Assembly: GCA_027579435.1 (NCBI GenBank)
Contig: JANBPK010000224.1
Coordinates: forward strand, 1 to 10,220
Source: Candolleomyces eurysporus
Taxonomy: Eukaryota; Basidiomycota; Agaricomycetes; Agaricales; Psathyrellaceae
Length of the DNA: 10,220 nt
Direction of reading: 5' to 3'
Below, piece by piece: positions 1 to 7,624 of this stretch. The translations under genes and the position numbers were made by a program. The notes beneath the pieces were generated by a model that was not told the origin of the DNA, made no database searches, and saw only the letters and a list, made by a program, of their open reading frames with translations. How positions within the stretch are numbered: the stretch's first letter is position 1; each line of letters opens with the position of its first letter.

Positions 1-398
1 CGGTGCGCCGATGACGATCCAGGAGTGCATCACCGAGACTGTTGAGTGAGAGCGAGCGACTCTTCGTATGAGGAGATAGTTGAAGTTCAAGTGCTTCACG
101 AAGCAAGGAAATGGCCTCCTCAAGGTCAGCCATAATTCCTGTGCGCCGATGGCGATCCAGGAGTGCATCGCCGAGACTATTGAGTGAGTGCGAGCGATTT
201 GGATGAGGAGATGGTTCAAGGTCGAGTGCTTCACGAAGCAGGGAGATCCCATCCTCAAGGTCGGTCATGATTCCTGCGACCCGATGGCGATCCAGGAGGG
301 CATTACTGAAATTATTGAGTGAGTACGAGCGATTTGGATGAGGGGATGGTTGATGTTCGAGTATTTCACGATCAAGGGAGATGGCTTCATCTAAGTCT
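1..398 (-). repeat. Start of the 45-residue TPR array of copy A
   Basis: In-frame 135-bp direct repeats encode units of the form (A/T)DLEEAISLLREALEL, then PSPHPxRS, then LxxLGxALLDRHRRTG. The first unit begins at DLDEAIS near 398. Two full units and part of a third lie before the window edge. The total number of units in this copy cannot be seen. Confidence 0.85.
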
Positions 399-2118
399 GC
401 GAGAGACCCAGTCTGAGCGCCACGCCTACGAAGGGTAACGGCCAGGACTCCTATCAGCCGGGGAGTACCAGGCCCAAGCACAACCGCCTCACGACAGAAG
501 CGGATGGCACAATCGAATTCCGTGAGCTCCAAGAAGCCTAGCCCGGAATCCAAATGATTGATGGAGTGGTCAAGAGCGTAATTATAACTTTGTGCGCTGA
601 CGGGAACCTCTTTCCTGGAACGAATGAACAGGCCTGAATTCTGCCGCAGATGCTTGAGTTTATACTCAAGGCAACGAAGGAAGAGCCGGACATGATGGGA
701 TGGATGTGCAAAGAAATCGTGTGATCGACTTTTAGTGGTCAGGAAGTCTCGGAGGGAGGTGTGGCAAAATGTGACAGGTATGTCATCTGTCCCTGGAACT
801 TGAATGATTGCTTGTAAATTCACAAGGACATTGACAACCTCGTAGGTCTTGATTCCAAGAAGCTCAGCGATTCCTGACGTCGGAAGTGGTGCAAAAACCA
901 GGGCAATGGTTGATATAATTTCGGAGAAGTGTGGGAGGTGGATGGAGCGGGTCAATGTTTGTGTGTATAGCCCATCGAGACCGGGATTCATCTTCAGGGC
1001 CAACGGGAGCCGATCCATCGGCGTTGGTGGGTTGCCTTCAGCGTTGGTTGCCATAATGAATTTGAAGACGGCTGAGGCGAAAATGAATGATCCCCCAATA
1101 TATTCGACAAGTTTGCGTCTGTCATTCTGGGTAGGCCACTCTCCATGCTGCTGAACGTATGCTCGGACAACCAAGTTCCGCCTACATCCATCCTCGAAAA
1201 GGATTTCCAGGAACGTGGCAATGTCTTCGTCGGAGCAATGATCCACAAGGTTGTCTAACATGACCGCCGGAACACTCAGGCGAGATTGGATATGCTCTTC
1301 CACCCGGCTTGTGATGAAAACGCGGAGGGGTACGAGGGGGTTGTCGTTGAAGAACACCAGCATTCCGTCAATGAGCTCCTGAACTTCATCTTTGTTATCG
1401 CACTCGTCAAGCCCATCCAGCACTATGAGTAATGGGCCCTGCGTCAACTCCCTGACCCTTTCCTTCCTTCGATCGACAGCTTTGAATGGTGCATATACCA
1501 AGCGCTGCATCCGGGTTCGTAAAGAAACGCCTCCTTCGTTTGGCGTCACCAATGCTGGGTTGGCTTGTACGGCTTCGCGTATGAAGGGTTCTGTCTGTGG
1601 AAATACCGCTGCCATTTGGCTTGCCAGAGTCGTCGCAAGCCTCCATATCCTGCTTCTATCGCCTGCGTTCCGGAAGAAGAAGAAGCTTATGACTGGTCTA
1701 TCCTCCCGCTCGGACGTGTCACAAACCTCCTGAGATATGGAGGATTTGCCAGATCCGACATACCCATGCATCCATCGTATATGAGGCTCCGACTCAGTTG
1801 CGGTATCGCTCCTCGCCCAGGTGTTGATGTTCTCAACCACCTGAAGCCTCGTGCCAGGAAAGCAAGCAGAGTCGGGAGGTGATCGTTTTCGATCTCGAGT
1901 ATGGGATGCATCGGTGATGGGCTGGAGGAGGTCCGATAAACCTGGCGGCGATGGAGTGAGTTTCGCGAAGAAAAGAGTGAAGACTCGCATCGATATATTT
2001 ATCACTTACTCCTCTGGTCGGCGCTAATAACCAAACTTTGGTTGTAGAAGTCTCCTTCGACTTGGTAGGCGGCTAGGTTCTGTACATGTGTATTGTGAGA
2101 TCCTTGGAGGAAGTTCAT
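1..2118 (-). CDS. NACHT-TPR STAND NTPase, copy A (5' part of gene; continues past the left edge)
   Basis: This is the N-terminal and central part of an NLR-like STAND NTPase, expected in the cytosol. Exon 1 is 2010-2118 (36 codons plus one base, starting MNFLQGSHNT). A 68-nt intron follows (1942-2009, gtaagt donor, ccag acceptor), and exon 2 runs from 1941 off the window. The split codon restores Ser and reads on into LSDLLQPITDASHTRDRK, in frame with copy B. Visible motifs are the Walker A GYVGSGKSS, the Walker B LIVLDGLDEC, the sensor FITSR and the NACHT-distal CHTSLRDFL. After these come the first TPR units. I see no stop or frameshift relative to copy B down to position 1. A differs from B by lacking the His tract and by a 9-bp in-frame insertion near 583-591. 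Known for the family: NACHT drives nucleotide-dependent oligomerisation. Inferred: a non-self or stress sensor. The upstream neighbour is a kinase remnant on the same strand. Confidence 0.9.
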
Positions 2119-2450
2119 GTGTACCTATATGAAGAATAGTCAGATAATTAGAACATGGGAGACGGCTGAGGATAGTACTCGCCGGAATATTCGTCGTAAA
2201 CAGTAGCACATTGACAGTAAGTATAGCACTTTCAATCACAGTCGTTTTTCCGTTCTCTGAGATGCTGAGAAGTGGGTGGGCAGAGACTTGCAAAACAGAC
2301 AGATAGTACTCGCAGGTGGGCAGTCACAGCGAAGAGATGGTGGGTCAAGACAGACAGTCTCAATCATGGATCCCTGGGAGATTCACAGCAGTTCCATGAT
2401 GATGGAACTGCTGTCACGAATCTCCTGGGAACCCCTTCCCACAAGTAGTT
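2119..2450 (-). promoter_or_regulatory. 5' leader of copy A with a probable GC-AG leader intron
   Basis: This stretch lies immediately upstream of the copy A ATG and is collinear with 6805-7100 upstream of copy B. A probable leader intron spans 2125-2182 (58 nt). Its 3' end (atatag) sits six bases before the ATG. Its donor reads gcgagt, whereas the equivalent donor in copy B is gtgagt. I infer a transcribed 5' leader and promoter here. I could not pick out a convincing TATA element. Confidence 0.5.
2377..2425. repeat. Hairpin-forming inverted repeat specific to the A-B spacer
   Basis: Inner arms cagcagttccat (2386-2397) and atggaactgctg (2402-2413) are perfect complements around a 4-nt loop. 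Outer arms ggagattc (2377-2384) and gaatctcc (2418-2425) extend the stem across a small asymmetric internal loop. The paralogous site in the other spacer (about 7043-7068) carries only the right arm. Confidence 0.8.
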
Positions 2451-3013
2451 TTTTGTTTCGCTCTAAGGTCCTGTGTCCAATTTCGAGCCCGCGTGGCAAG
2501 TGGACTCCCTTTTACCTCTTGCCAGCCACAGCCGCTCTGCAGAATAGATGCAAAATAGTCTCCGCAATCAGTGCTATATATCCATGACCACCACTGATCG
2601 ATAAAGTTGCTTGACCAAGTTGACGATTCAGATGTTTGATGTAGGGCAGGGGAAAGGCGGCGAAAGCGTGGTGAAATGCACGAAAGGTAATACATACCCT
2701 TGTTCTTATCTCCGAAGGCTACCTGCACTACGCCTGCTGGCCCGATTATAAGCATTGACATCGGAGACGTTATTGGCGTTTTCATTCATGCACCAGTCTT
2801 CCCTTTGGCTCCTTTGTATAGGATCTCATTTCAAGGTATGCAGCGACAATAAAGCAGAGTGAATATCCGGTATCCAGCGAAATCTAGAGAAAGCAAAGGA
2901 ACCCGGCTTCGTAAAATCAAGCTTACTCACAATCGACCTGCCCTTCCCGTCTTCCAGCGGTGAGGACAGTTTTCTTGTCTTTATTCCCTTTTTTGCCCAC
3001 ATTCCCATCGACC
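2451..3013. repeat. Duplicated spacer DNA with a scrap of the plus-strand gene
   Basis: I find no intact gene here. Positions 2510-2720 resemble 7160-7402. From about 2727 the sequence resembles 8626 onward: the block reading cctgctggcccgattataag matches the last exon of the plus-strand gene proposed at 7625-8746. At the junction near 2715-2727, roughly 1.2 kb present in the other copy is missing. The segment 2820-2960 is also shared (with 8762-8925) and has no function I can name. Confidence 0.6.
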
Positions 3014-3692
3014 TCAGTGAGTGGGGGTGTCTTCCTTCTCAACGCATTTTGGAAGTTTGGAGGGGTGGGTGGGGAAAGGGAGGGCGAAGAAGTACGCGTG
3101 ATCGAGAGCCTAGTACGAATAGAAATACCGAACGGGTCAGCAATTTGAAGACGGGCAGTAGGAAGGTGGGCGAAGAAAGGAGGAAGATGCGAGAGTACCT
3201 AGTGTAGAGAAAGGACCATACTCGATGCAAAATCCAGTTTCTATGGCAGAACTCCAAACCACGGAACGTCATGGCCATCCAGCTCTTGATATCGGCGGAT
3301 AGGAAGACAAGCGGCCGGTCTTTTATAGTGTTTTCGAGGTCGGAATCCAAGACCTCGAGGACGAGGTTGAGATTTGTTTTATGGGAGAAGACATCTATTA
3401 ACTGCAGCCCTGGTCACAGAGACAGATTCATGGGATAGGAACGTCCCCCATGCATACCTCGATGACGTTCTGGCGTTTGATTTCTCGAAGGTATTTCACT
3501 TCCCGGATGGCAGACATGTCGAGGCCATCTCTCATTCCCCCTATTTTGATCTTCTTGATAGCGATCTTTTTGCCGGTCCCCACTTCTCTGCCTGTAACTT
3601 CAAAGGTCAATGGCGTTCAGGCGTCGTAAGGATGATTGGCGCGAACCTTGATAAACCACGGCATAGGTACCCTGACCAATCTTCTTGTCTTT
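3014..3692 (-). pseudogene. CDK7/Kin28-like kinase remnant: N-lobe joined to C-terminal tail, catalytic lobe missing
   Basis: Four exons read in one frame on the minus strand. Exon 3647-3692 encodes KDKKIGQGTYAVVYQ (glycine loop). Exon 3458-3591 encodes the ATP-binding lysine in IAIKKIKIG and the C-helix MSAIREVKYLRE. Exon 3222-3401 runs through FSHKTNLNLVLE to FRGLEFCHRNWILHR. Exon 3014-3109 encodes HAYFFALPFPTHPSKLP and then a stop. Introns are 3592-3646 (55 nt), 3402-3457 (56 nt) and 3110-3221 (112 nt), all GT-AG. A further upstream intron (3693-3747, 55 nt) is likely, but I find no in-frame ATG. The sequence matches the CDK7/Kin28 family, the TFIIH kinase that phosphorylates the RNA polymerase II CTD and acts as CDK-activating kinase. 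It stops just before the catalytic Asp of HRD and resumes only at the family's C-terminal tail, so DFG, T-loop and substrate lobe are absent. About 150 residues remain of the usual 340 or so. It cannot be an active kinase. Retained introns exclude a retrocopy. Confidence 0.85.
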
Positions 3693-3702
3693 CTGCCTGA
3701 CA

Positions 3703-4048
3703 GAACGTTGTGTATAGATAATATCTTTAGTTGCGACCAACGCTTACTTCCTCGTTCCTCGTCTTGATCCTTATTCCTTGAAAGCAAAGGTTAGCGGAAG
3801 CCTCGCGTTGTTTCGCGGGTATTCAGACCAATCAGAGCAACTTGAACAGGTGTGAGTAACATTAGTGAATCGGGGATTGGGGAAAAGGTAGCCCTTATAT
3901 CTCCTTCCCCTTGCGGGGAAAGGAGATACAGGAAACAAGAGGGAGATGTTAAATCCGTGCAAGAGCAGGTGTGGCGAATCGTGACAGGAAGAAATTCCAT
4001 TGAAGATATAAAATTACATGTTAGGAGAAATCGTGCGTGCGGTCATAA
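3703..4048 (-). repeat. 3' flank block of copy B, repeated behind copy C
   Basis: This segment lies between the kinase remnant and the stop codon of copy B. It is collinear with 9556-9832, including the conserved AT-rich stretch atataaaattacatgtt about 30-45 bases past each stop, probably 3' UTR. No gene is supported; open frames here are short and not shared with the paralogous block. Confidence 0.65.
3898..3928. repeat. Short hairpin specific to the 3' flank of copy B
   Basis: Left arm tatctccttcccc (3898-3910) pairs with ggggaaaggagata (3915-3928) around the loop ttgc, with a single bulged base. The paralogous flank of copy C (9689-9712) lacks the whole element and joins the two sides directly. 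In the transcript of copy B it would fold shortly after the stop codon. Confidence 0.7.
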
Positions 4049-6804
4049 TCACGGTATAGGCTCGGTGGATAAGGCTGACAGGCGATTCGCTTCTTCTTCC
4101 AACGTCGAGATTTTGGAGAGATCATCTTCTTGTCCCGTAGCAGCGTAGCGGAGCTGAAGGAGAGAAGCCAAGAGGTGGAGGCATTTATCTCGATTCCGGT
4201 GTCCAACAGGACGATGAAACGCGAGGAGTCCCTCGCAGTGAGCTATTGCCTCTTGTAGGTGGGAGAGTGTTTCGGTATCCTTGTACATCAATTGGAGGGA
4301 TATGATAAGGTTCTCAAGTGCAATTGAGCGAGATGGATGAGAGGATGGACCGAGTTCGAGTGCTTCACGAAGCAAGGAAATGGCCTCCTCAAGGTTAGCC
4401 ATACTTCCTGTGCGGCGATGACGATCCATGAGTGCAATGCTGAGATTGTTGAGTGAATATGAGCGATCCGGATGAGGGGGTGGTCGAAGTTCAAGTGCTT
4501 CACGATACAGGGAAATGACATCCTCAAGGTCAGTCATGATTCCTGTGCGCCAATGACGATCCAGGAGTGCATTGCCGAGACTGTTGAGTAAATGCGAGCG
4601 GTTCGGATGAGATGATTGAAGTTCGTGTGCTTCACGGAGCAAGGAAATGCCCTCCTCAGCGTCAGCTGTGATTCCTGTGCGCCGATGACGTTTCAGGAGT
4701 GCATTGCCGAGATTGACGAGTGAAAACGAGCGATCTGAGTGAGGGGATGGTAGAAGGTTGAGTGCTTCGCGATACAAAGAAATGGCCTCCTGAAGGTCAG
4801 CCATGAATTCTGTGGAATCATGGAGACCCAGGAGTGCATTGCCGAGACTGTAAAGTGAATATGAGCGAGCTGGATCAGGAGATGGTCTAAGTTCGAGTGA
4901 TTTGCGATACAACGAAACGGCCTCCTCAAGGTCAGCCATGGATCTTGTTTGCTTATGGCGTTCCAGGAGTGCATTGCCGAGACATTCGAGTGAGAATGAG
5001 CGATCCGGATGAGGGGACGGTGAATGTTCGAGTATTTCACGATGAAGGGAGATCGCTTCATCCAAGTCTGTGAGAGACCCGGTCTGACTGCCACGGTTGA
5101 GAACGGTATTGGCCAGGACTCCAATCAGCCGGGGAGTACCAGGCCGGAGTGCAACTGCCTCACGACAGAAGCGGATGGCACAATCAAATTCCGTCAGCTT
5201 CAAGGAGCCTAGCCCATCCTCCAAATGATGGATGGAATACCCAAGAGCGTAATGTGCGCTGACGGGAATTTCTTCACTGGAACGGATGAACAGGCGTGAA
5301 TTCTGCCGCAGATGCTTGAGTTTACACTCAAGGCAACGAAGGAAGAGCCTGACATGATGGGATGGACGTGCAAAGAAATTGCGTGATCGACTTTCAGTGG
5401 TTAGGAAGTCTCGGAGAGAGGTGTGGCAGAGTGTGACGGGTATGTCATCTGTCCCTGGAACCTGAATGATTGCTTGCAAGTTCACGAGGACGTTGACAAC
5501 CTCGTAGGTCTGGATTCCAAGAAGGTCCGCAATTCCTGATGTCGGAAGTGGTGAAAAAAGCAAGGCAATGGTTGATATAATATTGGAGAAGTGGGGGAGG
5601 TGGATGGAGCGCGCCAATGTTTGTGTGTAAAGCCCATCGAGACCGGGGTTCATCTTGAGCGCCAACGGAAGCCGATCCATCGGTGTTGGTGGGCCACCTT
5701 CAGCGTTCGTTGCCATGATGAATTTGAACACAGCTGAGGCGAAAATGAATGATCCCCCAATATGTTGGACCAGCTTGCGTCTGTCGCTTTGGGTAGGCCA
5801 CTCTCCATTCTGCCGAACGTACGCTCGGACGACCGAGCTCCGCCTACACCCATCCTCGAAAAGGATATCCAGGAAGGTGGCAATGTCGTCATCGGAGCAA
5901 TGATCCACAAGGTTGTCCAATATCACCGCCGGAACATTCAGGCGAGATTGGATATGCTCTTCGACCCGACTCGTGATGAAAACGCGGAGGGGTATCAGGG
6001 GGTTCTCGTTGAAGAACACCAGCATTCCGTCAATGAGCTCTTGGACTTCATCTTTGTTACCACACTCGTCCAGGCCATCCAGCACCACGAGAAACGGGTC
6101 TTGTATCAACGCCCTGACCCTTTTCTTCCTCTGAACGACAGCTTTGAATGGTGCATAGACCAAGCGCTGCATCCGGGTTCGTAAAGAAACGCCTCCTTCG
6201 TTTGGCGTCACCAATGCTGGGTTGGCTTGTACGGCTTCGCGTATGAAGGGTTCTGTCTGCGGAATCACCGCTGCCATTTGGCTGGCCAGAGTCGTCGCCA
6301 GCCTCCATATCCTGCTTCTATCGCCTGCGTTCCGGAAGAAGAAGAAGCTTATGACCGGTCTATCCTCCCGCTCGGACGTGTCACAAACCTCCTGAGATAT
6401 GGAGGATTTGCCAGATCCGACATACCCATGCATCCATCGTATATGAGGCTCCGAACCAGTTGTGATATCGGTCCTCGCCCAGGTGTTGATGTTCTTGACC
6501 ACCTGAAGCCTCGTGCCAGGAAAGCAAGCAGAGTCGGGAGGGGATCGTTTTCGATCTCGAGTATGGGATGCATCGGTGATGGGCTGGAGGATGTCATCTA
6601 AGCCTAACAGCGAAGGGATGAGTTTTGCGAGGAAATAAGGGAAGACTGGCATCGATAGGTCAATCACTTACTCCTCTGCTCGGCGCTACTAGTCAAACTT
6701 GAACCGTAGTGGTGGTGGTGGTGGTGGTGGTGGAGGCCTCCTTCGACTTGATAGGCGGCTAGATTCTGTACATGTGCATTTTGAGATCCTTGGAGGAAGT
6801 TCAT
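4049..6804 (-). CDS. NACHT-TPR STAND NTPase, copy B (complete)
   Basis: This is a complete NLR-like STAND protein of 895 residues. Exon 1 is 6672-6804 (MNFLQGSQNAHVQNLAAY and onward), the intron is 6604-6671 (68 nt, gtaagt to gttag), and exon 2 is 4049-6603. I chose the ATG at 6804 because the downstream frame otherwise opens only at a GTG inside the intron and because copy A has the same exon pair. Order of parts: a short N-terminal region with eight consecutive His (25-32); a linker with DASHTRDRKRSPPDS; NACHT with Walker A GYVGSGKSS (104-112), Walker B FLVVLDGLDEC (215-225) and sensor FITSR (253-257); CHTSLRDFL (437-445); then seven TPR units (about 557-871). No separate effector domain is recognisable. 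Known for the class: ATP/GTP-driven oligomerisation on ligand binding. Inferred: a cytosolic non-self sensor with the TPR array as the variable surface. Copies A and C flank it in the same orientation. Confidence 0.93.
4126..5068 (-). repeat. Seven-unit 45-residue TPR array of copy B
   Basis: Seven in-frame units begin at DLDEAIS, DLEEAVS, DLQEAIS, DAEEGIS, DLEDVIS, NLEEAIS and HLQEAIA. Spacing is 45 residues (135 bp), except that the fourth unit is 44 residues, having lost one residue in the loop ELQSSHPNRS. The units match the TPR-like arrays common in Agaricomycete proteins, where two helices are joined by a proline-rich PSPHPDRS loop. DNA similarity between units is high enough for unequal exchange. 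Confidence 0.9.
6709..6732 (-). repeat. Coding (CAC)8 microsatellite giving an eight-His tract
   Basis: Eight tandem GTG triplets on the plus strand read as eight CAC codons, residues 25-32 of copy B. The same exon in copy A has no such tract and is 24 bases shorter, which equals the length of the repeat. It arose, or was lost, after the duplication. Confidence 0.92.
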
Positions 6805-7349
6805 GTGTACCTAAATGAAGAATAGTCAATAATCAGAACATGAGAGATGATGGCTGAGGACCGTACTCACCAGGATACTGGTCGTCAACAGTACTAGCAC
6901 AGTAAATATCACACTTCCTCGGCCGTTTTTCCGTTTTCCGAAATGTTGAGAAGAGGATGCGCGGGGACTCGAGGACGAGATAAATGGTAAATAGGTGGAC
7001 CGTCACAGCGAGGAGATGTTGGCAGAAGACAGACTATCTCGATCATGCAACTGCTGTGAACCTCCTGGGAACTCCCTCCCACAAATAGTTTCTATGTATT
7101 ACTCAGGGTCGGGCGTTTAATTCCAAGAATTTTAGTTCAGCGAGCCGATTCGACGCCCCCTTGCCAGCTCTTACCAGTCACAGCTGCTCTGCAGAGTAAT
7201 ATCTAGACACAAAATAGTCTCTGGATCTGCACCCGGTGCTGCTGAGCTTTCTATGATTGGTAAAGTTGCTTGATCTTGAAGCTTGACTATTCAGATTTTT
7301 TTACCCCTCAGATCAGAGGAACAGTGGCGAAAATGTGGTGAAATAAAGG
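6805..7349 (-). promoter_or_regulatory. 5' leader and upstream region of copy B
   Basis: Positions 6805-7100 are collinear with 2119-2450 upstream of copy A. A probable leader intron is 6811-6870 (60 nt, gtgagt donor, atttag acceptor six bases before the ATG). Positions 7160-7345 resemble 2510-2690. I see no gene in this stretch and no core promoter element clear enough to name. Confidence 0.5.
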
Positions 7350-7439
7350 GCCGAACCAAGGGATGTGATTGATGGGCGCGAGAGCAATCTTCCGAGGGCT
7401 ACTTGCTTCGATTGCTCCAATCACATCCCTTGGTTCGGC
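7350..7439. repeat. Long hairpin (21-bp outer stem, 8-bp inner stem) at a rearrangement junction
   Basis: Arm ccgaaccaagggatgtgatt (7351-7370) is an exact reverse complement of aatcacatcccttggttcgg (7419-7438), and the flanking g/c at 7350/7439 adds one more pair. Inside, gagcaatc (7382-7389) pairs with gattgctc (7410-7417), leaving a 20-nt loop and an 11/1 internal loop. It sits where homology with the A-B spacer breaks and is absent there. It could fold as a small RNA precursor or be purely a fold-back scar. Confidence 0.88.
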
Positions 7440-7624
7440 AGTAGGATGAAAACGGGGCTATAATCCACTGGCAGGTCAACGGGAATGTCAGAGAGACTGT
7501 AAGCTTACATTTCAATCTCTTTGTGATTAAGTATGTCAAGGAAACTTGGAAACTGATCATCATGTTGCGGTTAGACTTGTTCACAGGTATGATTCGCTCG
7601 AGCTCGGTACTTAAATCATGATGA

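Noticed and set aside
4126..5068. Regularly spaced repeats that could be mistaken for a CRISPR-like or satellite array
   Set aside because: The period is 135 bp, in frame, and encodes TPR units in a long open frame in a eukaryotic context.
5650..6308. Open frames on both strands within copy B, and the same in copy A (994-1646)
   Set aside because: They recur at the same offsets in A and B only because the NACHT coding sequence is conserved. They are shadows of that frame.
6661..6667. GTG at 6667 as translation start of copy B
   Set aside because: Fungal nuclear genes rarely use GTG. The position overlaps a gtaagt splice donor, and an upstream exon with ATG is conserved in copies A and B.
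7350..7439. A possible tRNA, because of the ggttcggc at the hairpin end
   Set aside because: The element is one long self-complementary stem without D, anticodon and T arms. The motif is simply part of the inverted repeat.
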